Shown piece by piece: positions 42,680 to 54,463 of a DNA stretch of 64,000 nucleotides. The translations under genes were made by a program, and so were the position numbers. The DNA is taken from NCBI GenBank assembly GCA_022495995.1, contig JAFEMH010002579.1, forward strand, positions 62,001 through 126,000, written 5' to 3'. The first letter of the stretch is position 1, and each line of letters begins with the position of its first letter. The stretch comes from Adenophora triphylla var. japonica (taxonomy: Eukaryota; Streptophyta; Magnoliopsida; Asterales; Campanulaceae). Below the pieces are notes generated by a model. It had not been told where the DNA came from. It worked only from the letters and a program-made list of their open reading frames with translations, and searched no databases.

Positions 42680-43690
42680 GTTCCATTTGATATCAGCATT
42701 TTTCTTCATTAGCTTGAATATTGGCTCGCAGAGAGATGCAGCTGGTTGGCAAAGCGGCTGATGTATTGAAGTCTTCCCATGAAACTTTTCACTTCTGTCA
42801 GTGTTCGCGGTGGCTTCATGTCGATGATGGCCTTGATTTTCTTGGGGTCGTCTTCGATGCCTCTTTCTGTGACCATGTACCCTAGTACTTTGCCTCATTT
42901 TATGCCGAAGGTGCACTTTGCAGGGTTCAGTCTCATGGAGTGCTTTCTGAGTCAGTTGAAGAACTTCCTCAAGCCTATCATGTGTTGCATGTTAGATCCT
43001 TTGGAGTGTATGATCATGTCATCTACGTGCACTTCGATCTCTTTATGAATCATGTCATGGAAGAGGGCAGTTGCGGCCCTTTGATAGATAGCCTCGGCGT
43101 ACTTTAAACCAAACGACATAACCGTATAACAGTATGTTCCCCATGGAGTGGTGAAGGCAGTCTTGGCCTGATCTTCTTTGGACATCTTGATCTGGTTGTA
43201 TCCGCGAAACCGTCTACAAAGGATTTTACTTCGAAATTGGCCGCGGTGTCGACCTGCATGTCGATGTTGGGCAATGGGAAATCGTCCTTCGGCTGGCTTT
43301 GTTGAGATCTCGGAAGTCTACGCAACATCTGACCTTTCCATTGGCCTTGGTGACCTTCACAATGTTGGAGAGCCAATTCGGGTACTCGATTATTCTGATG
43401 AAGCTGACGTAGAGCATCTTCTCAATTTCTTCCTTTACTTGCAGGGATTAATCCGGCTTGATCTTGCGTAGTTTTTGCTTGACGGGCTTGGCTTCGATCT
43501 AGAGGGATTCGGTGTTCCACGATGGAGGGGTCAAGCCCTGGCATATCTTGGTATGACCAGGCGAACACGTCAACATATTCTTTGAGGAGATTTATCAGGG
43601 CTTCTTCTTTTGCACCAGCGAAGAAACTGCCAACTTGTGTCTCTTTAGGCTCTTGCACTGACCCCAGATTCACTTTGGTCATAATCTCTT
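42680..43690 (-). pseudogene. pol: element C reverse transcriptase, catalytic Asp pair kept but frame broken
   Basis: Thumb (MKKNADIKWNAEFQ), then KCTFG and VLGYMVTER remnants. The catalytic box reads HVDD (43018-43029) instead of YVDD. FGLKYAEAIYQRA and AFTTPWGTYCYTV precede it, with VDFRDLNKAS further upstream. Single-base losses near 43200, 43295 and 43440 break the frame. The N-terminal part is in a separate frame (FAWSYQDMPGLDPSIVEHRI). Confidence 0.9.
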
Positions 43691-44706
43691 TGGCAGCTTG
43701 GCCCCAATTTTCCTCTCGATCAACTACTAACTTGAGAACTTCTTTAATGTATTGTTCATTTAGTGTGTCAACTTCTTTATCAAGTGAATCATTATTAACT
43801 TCTGTTAAGTTGTTAGTTAATTTATCAGTTGTTAAAGTGGCAATGAGGGGATAATTCGAAAGGTCGAACTTATCATTTAAGACGAAGGGAAATACAACGT
43901 TGGCTACGTAATTATAGTCTTCTGGCGTGAGGCAGTCAGAGGACTTAAGTTCGACAACGAGAGACTCGGAGGGTTCAAAATTAGATTTAGGGAGATAGGG
44001 GAGTAGCCCCAATTTGTCTATCATCTCTTTCTTGCTTGCCCTTGGTCCGGTGAAAGTCACCTAGTTCTTTAGTGGCATTGAAGGATTTTTGGCGAGGGTT
44101 CGGGGATCAAAAGCCTTGGCTTCTCCTGTCCCGATCATGGCGATCGTGCTGTCCTCGGAGCCCAGATCAATCAGGTTTGGAACTTCCATGACTTCTTTGA
44201 AAAGGTTCTGTAGAGCAGGTCCACTTAGATCATTTTCCACAAATTCTGGTTCTTACTTCCTTGGGATTAATGTTTCGAATGTGGCTTCGTGGGCTGGACC
44301 GAACAGCCTGTCTCCCAAGAAGAGCGTTTCGAGTTGTTATTCTATGTCGGGGATCCCTTTGAACGAGTATTCATGCTGAAGAGTGGTGGCGATGGGTCCA
44401 GGTATTGCAGTGACGTCGAGGAACGCTCCCCTTATCGGATTGGCATTGAGTCCTCTGAAATGCTTGAGGTTCTGCGCCAGCTTTTCCATCTTTTCTGCAG
44501 TCTCTGTGTTGATTTTTCCTGTTCCTTTCTCAATAAAAAATTTAGAAGCTGTAAGGTCGGAGGTTGGGTGTGACGTAGGAGGTTCCCCTTTTGCGGGCCG
44601 CGACTTTGGTGCTTGCGAGCTTCTTGTCTTCTCTGACGTTATCAGGTGTAGACACATAACCAAGCCCCTGGACTGTATTGTGGCCCTTGAATTCGATGAC
44701 TTGGTG
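43691..44706 (-). pseudogene. element C protease-RT linker and G-patch-like tail
   Basis: Contains MTFTGPRASKKEMIDKLG, DLSNYPLIATLTTDKLTNNL and NEQYIKEVLKLVVDRE, then in another frame PIRGAFLDVTAIPGPIATT. Matches the linker of A and B2. Function unknown. Confidence 0.72.
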
Positions 44707-45384
44707 TTAGCCATGTAACCTTTTTCTGAGCCCCAGACCTGGGATGAAGTTCATGAGCTTCATCATTTTCATGGCAGGAGGGATCTTATCCCGGAGCAAC
44801 GGAAAGTCTATGCTGCATATTTGGATCTTGGAAGTCCCCATTGTAAATCCAGTTAATGCCATATCATCGTCATCTTGCTTGATTTCTAACACTGGAATGC
44901 CATTGGTGCAGGTCCCTTCGGTGGTGACGCTATCCCCGTAGACAGTTGTCAGCTCAATTCTTTGCATGAATTTGATACATTGGTGAAGAGTGGATGCTAC
45001 GCCATTTATCTGGTGCAGCCATGGTCTTCCCAGAATAGATGTGAAAGTGATAGGAATGTCCAGGACTTGAAATTCGGTAGGCATCATCTGTTTGCCAAAC
45101 CAAATGTTTAAGGTAGCGACCCCGAGAACTGCGCGGGAGGTAGAATCATAAGCTTTGACAGTGTGAGCTGAAGGCTTTAAGTCGGTGGGCTTGATGTTAA
45201 GCATGTCCATCATCTTGGCAGGCAAGACATTCATTCCTGAGCCTCCGTCAACAAGTACGTGGGGAAGGCGACGCTCATCCAACTGGACAGTGATGTAGAG
45301 CGGCTCATTATGATCAGCCCTAAATTTTGGCAGGTCCAAATCTGTGAAAGTTATGATGTTTCCATAGTGGATATTGCCTATCAT
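44707..45384 (-). pseudogene. pro: element C protease 2 and G-patch-like start
   Basis: An open stretch of 225 codons: HYGNIITFTDLDLPKFRADH, VQLDERRLPHVLVDGGSGMN with catalytic DGGS (45238-45249), AYDSTSRAVLGVATLNIWFG, TSILGRPWLHQINGVASTLH, QCIKFMQRIELTTVYGDS, and PAMKMMKLMNFIPGLGLRKR at the end. The protease fold is whole here, unlike in A, but the frame stops in the G-patch-like part. Confidence 0.9.
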
Positions 45385-46556
45385 CTGGATTACTTCTTCG
45401 GGAGTTGCACGGGGACCATGGTTCGGGCTAAACTTTCTTCCAGCTTGAGCTTATGAGGGTAGGAAGAGGTGAGCTGAGACCAAAGGGAAATGTTCGCCTG
45501 GGTTTGCTTTAGCTGGGTAAGGATCTGGTCTTCCTTTCCGAGATTTGCTTCATCGAGTACGTGCCGACTGGGTTGCGGCTGGCTCTGTTGGCTTTTTGTT
45601 GGCCTTGGGCGGTAGCACATGAATTTGACCAGATCGGGTTAGAACAATGATGTCGGGCTTGGCCTCTTTTGAGCATGTTTCTCTGAGTTGAGCCATAGTC
45701 AGCATAGGATTTTTCGAAGCACAAGGCCATACATCCTCTCTCAATTCGTTGACTGTCAATATCTATCTAGGGGTCTCGATCGCTTTTCGGATTCTATCCC
45801 AGGATACGGGTTTAGGTGCTTCGACAGGGAGAGAGCTTATGGTTGGGCGCAGTTGCTCAAATGTCAATGTGCATCAGTGGTTGCTAGGACTGAGCGTTGT
45901 CTCATTCACCCTCTATGTGAGGCTAGAGGATTCTTGATTCATGCGAACCGTTTCCCTGATCTCTTTGCGGTACACGGTGTTTTTCTCTTTCATGCTGAGC
46001 AGGCTCATGGTATTCTTGAGTTGGGACAAGCAGTAAACGGGTTTGCTAGCTTTCCTCCACTCTTAATCCAAATTTTCTCTCTTATGGTCGAGCCTTCGTT
46101 GAGAGTTAGCGCTTTCATTTCTCCCCAAGTCATAATAGACAGTGCTTCTTTGAATCGTACACGACAATCTTGATAAACCTCCATTGGGGAGAGCTTTCTT
46201 TGTTGCTTTAACTGAGTGGAGAGTATGTCGGAAGGTGAGTATACGGCTTCCCAGACGTCTGCCCAACTAACTGGTTCTTGTCCCAGTTGATCATTTGTGT
46301 AAACGAATGTTGCAGTCTGGGGAATCTCCTTTAGCATTCTCAGGAGGTTAATCTCCATTTTTCTTTTCCCCTTGAACATACTTTTCTTCTTTAATTTTCC
46401 TTTTAACTTGAGAATGGAAATGATCCTTTCCCATCCTCTTATGACCCTTGGGATTCCAGTCTTGTTGGCTTCGTGATCGGCTTGGAAGAGTATAACTTCA
46501 TCGCCTTCGTCGTCGCTTTCACAAAGGGCTTGCTTTTCTCGGGGAGGCAAGCACAT
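45385..46556 (-). pseudogene. element C repeated-domain region, C-terminal part
   Basis: Homologous to 11049-12120 in A. It contains VNELREDVWPCASKNPMLTM, VLTRSGQIHVLPPKA and LSPMEVYQDCRVRFKEALSI. Broken near 45390, 45760-46000 and 46556. Not recognised as a known domain. Confidence 0.65.
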
Positions 46557-46559
46557 GTA

Positions 46560-47720
46560 TTATTCGTGCTGTTGGACCAGGTATTCCTTGTGTTGTTCCT
46601 TTCCATCTCCTCGGTCATCTAGACCGTGGACTGCCTTTCCTTGCCAGAGAGGGTTTGTTGAGAAGTGGTGGTAATCTAGGAAATTGTCGTTGGTGAAGTT
46701 CTTGAGGTCGAACTGATCCAGAGTGGCCTCTAAATGTTTTTTCGAGGCGACTTGCGAAGCTTTAAGGGCTTTGTCCATGTGAGTCTTCCGAGCTTTATCT
46801 TTGTCCCAGAGGTGAGCTTCTTGCACAGCCAATTCCATGAGGGCTTTTCTGGAGAGAGTCAAGCATTCTTCGTACGTACGCATTGTCTTGCTGCTGTCTA
46901 GAACTGTTATCACATTCAAATCTCCGAATGGTGGAAATACTTGGTTTATGTTCACGAAGGAAGTCATAGTCGGACATTCCATGTGACCTTCTCTGATCTC
47001 GACTACAAGGAAATCTGCCCACATCTGATCGATCAAACCAACGGGTGTGTTGAATTCTGCAATGTTCATGGTCTCGTGATCTCGGTCAAGAGCTGATTCT
47101 ATTAACGCTAGCAACTTGTCAATGGGCTGCTCGGATCCGTTATCGTGATGGCTGGGAAGAGGATCAAACTTGAGCATATTGATACTCGAGTGGTCGTCTC
47201 TCTCTTTTGGGGTTTGATCTGTCTTGTGCGGAATGTATTCATCGATGTTCTCAGGGTTGCTGCTGGAGGCATTCCCGAGGTCAATCTGGCCTATGGTCAA
47301 ATTAGGAGCTTCGTCTCCTTTGTTGATGCACTCGGCCTTGGCGGCATTCTTGGCTATGATCTTGACTGACGGCATGGGCCAGCTGCCACTGGTGCGGACA
47401 CTTGGGGATGACGGGCCTTGGGGTCTTTTAGCAAGGGCCTCATTTACCATGATCAGGCAATCGTCAAGGGTAACTTCCTCATCGCAAAATCTGATAATAA
47501 GGACCGGATCCTTGGTCTCGTCAGGGTATCTGGAGAAGATGATGTTGACGAAGTCGTCGTCAGTTACTTGGTCAGAAGGGTTCTTTGTCATGTCTACCAT
47601 CTGTTTCCACTCGCCGAATAATTGTCTGTATGGGATGTTAAGTTTCACGATCTCCATTGTATTCGACCCTTTGTCATAGGTGACCTCATCTGAACTGGTG
47701 CCATCCTCGAATACGAGCAT
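46560..47720 (-). pseudogene. element C repeated-domain region, largest frame (386 codons)
   Basis: The best preserved copy of the region between the two protease domains. Two related units are visible: residues about 22-100 (MEIVKLNIPYRQLFGEWKQM to LDDCLIMVNEALA) and about 218-300 (MNIAEFNTPVGLIDQMWADF to TYEECLTLSRKALMELA). The spacer between is charged. After the second unit comes THMDKALKASQVASKKHLEA and a His-rich stretch. A third unit lies upstream at 47742-48182. The frame ends at a TAA where A reads on. Confidence 0.72.
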
Positions 47721-47741
47721 GTTCGCGTAAGAGTCTTCTTG

Positions 47742-48248
47742 CTAATATGTTGTGTCTTCTACTTCGGAGATTTTTGATTCGTCTCTGCTTGATGGTTCGA
47801 CCCAGACCAAAGGACGTCTTGTGCCCAGCTGTGAAGCTGGTACTGCGAGGAAGACTTCATGTCCTCTGCTTGAGCAGAGGGGCTCGACAGGGAATTCCAT
47901 GTTTAAGATTTCGTGGATGACTACCATGCATTCTTCATAAGTGTGCCTGTGTCTGTTGACCTTTATCGTGAAGATTTCTTCGTCAGGTTAGGACGGAGGC
48001 TTTGCTCAGAGGATGCTCTCGAATTTTGGTCGGAGATGAGAGGTTTATGTCCCTGTATCATCGCGGTTTCCAATGTTTCTTTCCATTCGGGATTCAAGTC
48101 TCGGAAACGGCAATTGAATCTGATGAATCTTATCGCTCCGGGCTACTCCTGTTTGAGTGCGTTGACTAATTGGCACCTCTGAACCCGGAGGGATAATGAT
48201 GAGATTTCCCTCGGTTCCCCTTTTGTCAGTCTGTGGGGGGTGGCACAT
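47742..48248 (-). pseudogene. element C repeated-domain region, first unit
   Basis: Segments NPEWKETLETAMIQG-like (near 48090), HTYEECMVVIHEILNMEFPV and GHEVFLAVPASQLGTRRPLV are spread over at least three frames. The matching unit in A is at 13394-13663, continuing to about 13350. Confidence 0.65.
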
Positions 48249-48374
48249 GTGTAGGACTGCGGGTACGCTTGGTTGGTACTTCAGCTTCGTTGCTTATGAG
48301 AAAATGATCTCCTCTGGTGACCTCGAGGTCTCCTCTGCGGTTTATGAACTTTACGCATTGATGGAGGGTGGAGG
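48249..48374 (-). pseudogene. element C protease-like domain 1, C-terminal end, cut by element B2
   Basis: Reads STLHQCVKFINRRGDLEVTR, matching the end of protease-like domain 1 in A (13904). It is cut at 48374 by the LTR of B2. The left flank GGAGG (48370-48374) is the predicted target duplication of B2. Confidence 0.75.
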
Positions 48375-50096
48375 TGTGAATGTGTGCCCAAATTCTATTT
48401 TTTTGTTTTTTTAGATTGGATTCACGCGAGTTTGAAAACATCCGGTTTAATTTGAAAAATGGAGTCGCCATGCCATTTTGATTTCTTCAAAACTTTGAAA
48501 AAAAGGTTTTAGGGTTCGGAGGTTAAGTTACCCCTTGGGAAGAACGGATCGTCGTTCACCCAAGGTGCCTTGCCGTAGCAAGTCTCCTTAGATTCCATTT
48601 TTCGTGCTTGCTTGCGTGCTTTCTTGTGTGCATGTGTTGAAAAGAGGGGGGGGAGGAATGTCCCAAGTTGTCTTCCGGACCTACAAACCATTTAATTGGT
48701 TGTCGCTCGGGATTCCTTGGATTTTTATGTGTTCGGGACTTTGATCCCGTCCTCATCTTGGACTTGTGATCATCGCTATTTGACCTTGGGTCTTTGTGTG
48801 ATCGAGAGAAGGACTCTCTTTTATAGTCCAAAATGGGGTTCTTTAGAAAAGGAGTGTCCTTAGCCCATCAATCCTACGCCTTGAGACGATTGAGCTTATA
48901 TTGGAGCTATCATGCTCGTCTCAAGCGATAATCGGAGATATAGGTTCAAGGTTTATCCCTTTCTAAAGAGATTGCGGCACCTTTAATGGAAGAAACGATG
49001 TAAAGATAGGATCTTTACACCGGTCCGTTCCGAAGGTTGCATCAAGTACCAATTGGGGACTAGGGGGATGCATGTTAAAAATGACATTTTTAGTGAAAAG
49101 ATGACATTTTTGGGTGCAAATGATGCTTTTGATTGCAAATGATGCTTTTTAATGTAAAGAAAGGATTTTTATGCAAAGGATGCATCTTTTTATAGGAAAA
49201 TAGCATTTTTAGGCATAGGATGCATCTTTGATGTAAAGAAATGATCTTTTATGCAAATGATGCATTTTTATGTGTGAAAATGAGTTTTAGGGTGCAAAGG
49301 ATGCAATTTGAATGTAAAGATTACATTTTTATATGCAAATGATGCATAAAGATATCATCTTTATGTAAAAAAGGGACTTTTAGGTGCAAAGGATGCACCT
49401 TTAACGCAAAGATTACATTTTTTATAGGCAAAGGATGCTTATTTCATGCAAAGGATGCAAAAGGGGAGGGGGATATGATTTATATGAATAAAGATAGGAT
49501 CTTTAACAACTAATATCAAGTCCCAAGCAAGATAATAGCAATATTTAAATGCAAGGAGCAATTATATCACATAGAACAAGTATAATGCAAGGTAAGGGGG
49601 GTGAGAGGTTACCAATGGTGGTGACCTCTTCTTCTTTGGATCTTGCCTAGCAGAAGGACCAACTTGGAAGGCTTCAAGGAGGAGGGAGGTGGCTCTTGGC
49701 CCTCTTCAACTTCCTAGCTTTTCGTAGCAGTGTTTGAATAGAGTTTTTGGTGCTGAATGTGGTATCTTGTTGTTGTTGTTGTTAAAATGGGTAGAGGAGG
49801 GCTCTATTTATAGGCAGTCTGGATAAGGCTAATGAAGCCGTGCGGCCAGGAGTTCCCTCCTAATGCAGCCGTGCGGCATTATCCTGTATGACTCAGCATG
49901 TTTCTAGAATCATGCAAGGTGGCACTTCTAGAAGGATACCAAATACAAGGAAAACGTGCTCTTTTATTTTAAAGCAGTCCCTTCATCCCTCGAAAGGTTC
50001 AGAACAGTTCCGGAATTGCTCCCGGACTTTAGAAAAAGTCCGAGGAATAGCCGAAAAACTTAACCGGAAGGCATGAGCCAGATTTGGGTACTTACA
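48375..50096 (-). repeat. element B2 3' LTR (1722 bp)
   Basis: Same ends as the LTRs of B (TGTAAGTACCC and ATTCACA). The AAAGGATGCA block (49090-49470) differs clearly from B. TATA box at 49803-49812; palindromes GCCGTGCGGC at 49837 and 49868, both exact. Confidence 0.94.
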
Positions 50097-51341
50097 GAAG
50101 CCCCTCGGCAACGTCACTTGCAGGGCGAGTGGGGTTGTCGATAGAAAAGGATCCGATCTGGCGAATGCCGAGATGGATTAGGTGACCAAGGTGGTCGAGT
50201 GGCTGAACCTTTGGAAGGCTACCTACGTATCCCAAGTGGGAATCAAGCCATAATCGTAGTTCGGAAAAAGATCCGCAGGGAAATGGTGAAGAGAAAACTG
50301 GTCTCTTGCTGGGAAAATAGAGGAGAAAGTGATCTAGGAGATCAGGCGATTGATCCTACTGAGGATATGCTAGAAGTGACCGATGTGGTCGGATATCTGG
50401 ACCTCTATGAGGGGCTACTTCACCACTGAGGAGTGACGAAGGAACAGGGTGACCAAAGTGGTCGGATGGCTGGACCTTTTATGAAAGGCTACCTACGTAT
50501 CCCGGAGAAATCAAGCCTTGATCGTAGTTCAAGCATCACTAGATAGTTAGGAACGATGTCTAGGATCCTTGAGGTTTTGACAATTAATGGAGGTTGTCAC
50601 CTGATTGACTAAAGCTTACGTCACTATCGAGGAGATATGGGTAGCTAAAGTTTGGAAAACATGAGCGTACTTCTCAATCTGTGATAGAGGTAGCTAAAGT
50701 TTGGAGAACTTGAGCGTACTTCTCAATCTGTGATAGAGGTAGCTAAAGTTTGGAGAACTTGAGCGTACTTCTCAATATGTGATAGAGGTAGCTAAAGTTT
50801 GGAGAACTTGAGCGTACTTCTCTATTCGTGATAGAGGTAGCTAAAGTTTGGAGAACTTGAGCGTACTTCTCTATTCGTGATTGAGGTAGCTAAAGTTTGG
50901 AGAACTTGAGTGTACTTCTCTATTCGTGATAGAGGTAGCTTAAGTTTGGAATTCTGACAATTCGGAGGTTGTCACCTAGCGTCATTCCGTTATAACGGAA
51001 GTAACGGAGGCGACTGGGGAGGAAAGTCTATTTGCTTAGGAGATAACGGATGTCTTTTGGAAGACGATGTTATCCTAGTTAAAGGATAACAGGAATTATA
51101 TGCCCAAGTGAGAAGTCCAGGGGCAAAATTGTAATTTCTGCTTAGGGCAAAAGAAGCCGCCCGGCATGAGACGGGGGCAAAAGAGGCCGCACGGCTAGAA
51201 GTCTGATTTTTCCAGATTATTTAAAATCAGATTTGAACGGGCATTGGGCATTGTTGCCGCCCATCTATTGCCGAGGAAGAGAGAGAGGAGGGAGAGAATT
51301 TCTTCAAAAAATCCTTCAATCCCTTGCTTCTATTGATTGAA
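50097..51341 (+). other. spacer between element B2 3' LTR and antisense gene 1
   Basis: Collinear with 23977-25193. CCTACGT...CGTAG modules at 50223-50259 and 50493-50527. 49-bp repeats start at 50681, 50730, 50779, 50828, 50877 and 50926. Promoter motifs GCCGCCCGGC (51156) and GCCGCACGGC (51186) stand before TATTTAAA (51218-51225). No gene. Confidence 0.8.
50632..50974. repeat. 49-bp tandem repeats, six full copies
   Basis: Exact 49-bp period with GTGATAGAGGTAGCTAAAG at each unit start. Unit ends alternate between CTCAATCT and CTATTCGT, so at least two unit subtypes have been amplified. Confidence 0.93.
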
Positions 51342-53931
51342 ATGGATCCAGAGGGGAATCCTATGCCAAGGCAAGCAAGGAGGAACATCTCCGAGGCCAC
51401 TCGAAGGAGGAGGAAAGAGCTCGTCCGCATGAAGAGGAAGTATGACTTCCTTACGCCTCCATCGAAGCTCTATTCGGGCAGGAGGGAGCACAAATCAACG
51501 AATCCTCAATCGGTTGGGGTAAGCATTCTTAATTTGCTCAATTCCGTCGATTTTGATTGAATTTTGATTGATTCTAGGGCTTGACTCGAGTTTTAGGAAT
51601 TTCTCGAATTTTCCTAGGATTTTTGATGATGATTTTGGAATATTAATGATTAACCTATGAGGCTAAGAAGATTAACGATCATGCATGTGCAATTTTCTTA
51701 AGAAATAATGAGAATGACCCATTTTTGAAAATAGAGTAAAAATAATTGTCTAAAATGTGACGGAGTCCTTGCATGTGCTAGAACTAGGTCAATTTTTTTT
51801 ATCATGGATGCTAAAACGGGATTTTGGATGATGAAAAGGATTCATGCATGCCATTTTTTGAGAAAAAATTAATGCTTATGTGCAAATAATTTTGAAAATT
51901 GTGATTTTGTGCTTTGGATAGCAATGTGCTTGACATGATGTGTTTCAAGTGATGAAAGACACGTTTTTCTATGCATAGGATGCTAGAAAAAAAAATTTAT
52001 GAATGCTTTTCTTGAAAATATGCGCACTTTTGAATATATGCATGCTTTTGAAATGGGGTGAAGGACTGACACATTTCTTTTGCTGTGCTTGCCTACAGGA
52101 GAACAAGTCTAGGGGGCCTTCCGAGATTGCAGTGAGGCTATGGCAGAGGATGTCCGATTTTGAGAAGGATGGGGTGAACCCCAAGCAGCTAGTGAGGGCT
52201 ACCGACCTGGATTTATTTATTGAGGCTATCGGCAGAGGCATTCACATTACCTCGAAGAGCAAGGGCTTGATCCAGGCCCTCTCGGAGTTCTGGTGGGACA
52301 CCACCCACAACTTTCACCTTAGCTGGGGGGAGCTAACAGTGACGCCTGCAGATTTCACTGCTATCACTGGCTTACAGTTCACCGGGAGGCCTGTGACCTG
52401 GAGGAACCATATCACGGCGAAGGAGTTTAGAGCTTTGGTTGGGTTTGAGCTTATTCCTAATGTCGAGGTGGCAGTCCAGAACTGCATGCAGGAATTTGCT
52501 GCTAATGAGGTGACTGCCTACCAGCTTGCGAGGGCTTTTGTGTGGTTGATGCTGTCAGTCACCATTTTTGCCAATTCTGGGACGCTGGCTATGACTTGCC
52601 TTCTTGACTCCTTGGAGGATGTAGATGGGATTGGGACGGTCTCTTGGGGCGAGGCCAGATTGGCGGAGCTTTACTTCTCCCTGGACATGTACAGCCGAAA
52701 TAAGGCTGCTTCGATGGATTGCTTCTCCTTTGCTCTTGAGGTATTCTCACCTTCTTTCCTTTCTCTTTTCTCTTTTTTTTTCTTGAGACTTTATGAGAGA
52801 AAATGACCCCTTTTGATGTTTTGAACATGCAGGTCTGGTTTTGCGAGGTGATCGGGTTCTTTCCGTGGAACCAGCAGAGCGATGCTACCATCTTTCCCGC
52901 TATGATCCGCTGGAGGGGAGATGCGAGAGACAAGTTCACCGGGAAGACCCGAATCACCTTTGATTACAAGATGGTGAGGCCAGTCATCAACAGGGATGGG
53001 CATGACGGAGTGGACTTTTACCCTTGGGGGAGGTATCCAGAGATTTTGCTAGGAGAGGCCGTGGAGGCGACGAGGCAGAGGCGATGGTTGACCGGGCTGA
53101 CATGTGATGTCATCTATCTGGGGGACCGTTTCTCTAGGCAGCATGGCCATATCCCTCCATTGGATGCCATTACCCCTCATGATCCTCCAGCACGGATGTT
53201 GTAGCCCAGGGATTGGTCGGCGGATGACATAGAGAGATATCAGGCAGGTGTAGCAGCTGAGGAGTATTTTGACATGGCTACCCCTTATGCTACTTTTGTG
53301 GAGCAGCAATTGAGGACGCCACAGAAGCTAGTGAAGCTGGCTGTCACTCAGGGTATGGGGAGGCCTAGCCTACTGACCCGCCGATGCCTCCTGCTCATCT
53401 CTCTTATGTAGTCAATGGGGTACCGAGGAGGTTCAGGATACCTGTCCCCTACACTCAGGAGCCCCAGTATACTCTGCCGCCGGACAGCACTGTGAGTACA
53501 CTTTAGGGTCTTTTCCCTTTTTTAGACTTCTTTGCTTTTTTGCAATTTCAAGATTTTCTGATATTTCCTTCTCTTTTTCTCAGGTTCCAGCTCGAACTTA
53601 TGACGGCTTGGTCAGGCAGAATAGGGGCTGGAAAGATGTATGCCGGTCCCTTTTGAAGAAGCTGGCTTGCGCTTCAAAGACTGCAGCGAACGTGCAGGAG
53701 CCCGTGCGCAAAAGGAGGCACGTAGGGGGCACGGCATCCACCTCATCGGCTTCAGAGTACTCCTCCAGTGCCTTGCCTCGGGCGCAGGGACCAAATGCCG
53801 GCATCCTGGAGCAGCTAGCTGAGTATGAACATGTGAATGTTCATCTTTCTGATGTGAGCGACAGTGAGGATTTGATGAGAGAGGCAAGCTTCTATGAGCT
53901 GAGCAGTGATGAGGAGGAATCGGAGGCCTAG
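51342..53931 (+). pseudogene. element B2 antisense gene 1: PMD-like protein, four exons, one stop and one frameshift
   Basis: Exons 51342-51518, 52099-52740, 52833-53491 and 53584-53931; all introns GT-AG, at the same positions and phase as in B. Exon 2 is intact and reads through EFWWDTTHNFHLSWGELTVT, where B has its stop; it lacks eight codons present in B. Exon 3 has a TAG at 53202-53204 (B: Gln) and a 1-bp loss near 53350. B and B2 are therefore broken at different places, and each keeps what the other lost. Acidic C-terminal tail as in B. Confidence 0.83.
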
Positions 53932-54463
53932 GAGGTCTCTAGAATTGATTTAGGATGAAGAAACAAACAATGAACAGTTTTATGCACATTTTGTTTATTT
54001 TTTGCTTTATTTGGGCGCCGATGGGGCGAAAACAATGTATTGATGTTTTATTTGCTTTTTAAATTTATGCTTTATGAATTTACATATTACTTGAGCCTCG
54101 AGGCAGTTTTTTGCTTGGAATTGGGGCCGAAACTGGGCCAAAATGATTTGTGATGACACATAACTGCATGGTTAGTGTTTGGATATGTGTTTTGTACAGG
54201 TTTTTGTTGGAAAAGTGGGGTGAAAACTCCCTTTGGGCAGCAACTTGGTTTCTGCAGATTTGTTTTCCACATCAGGCAAATGAAGTCGTGCGGTCTGGTC
54301 TCTGGAGCAAAAGAGGCCGTGCGGCTCATAGTTCTGTCTGGACTGGTCTTTTTCAAAATAAAATCAAGGCTTGGCCATTTCATTTCATTTTCACTCTAGA
54401 CTTGTCCCAATTGTTCCCAGAGCACATATTTGGCCTAAAGACGTCAACTTTGATCATCTTGCA
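53932..54463 (+). promoter_or_regulatory. intergenic region and promoter of element B2 antisense gene 2
   Basis: GTCGTGCGGT at 54285-54294 and GCAAAAGAGGCCGTGCGGCT at 54307-54326. The second is the best match to the gene 1 promoter motif. ATG at 54464. The first half is the AT-rich 3' region of gene 1. Confidence 0.55.
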
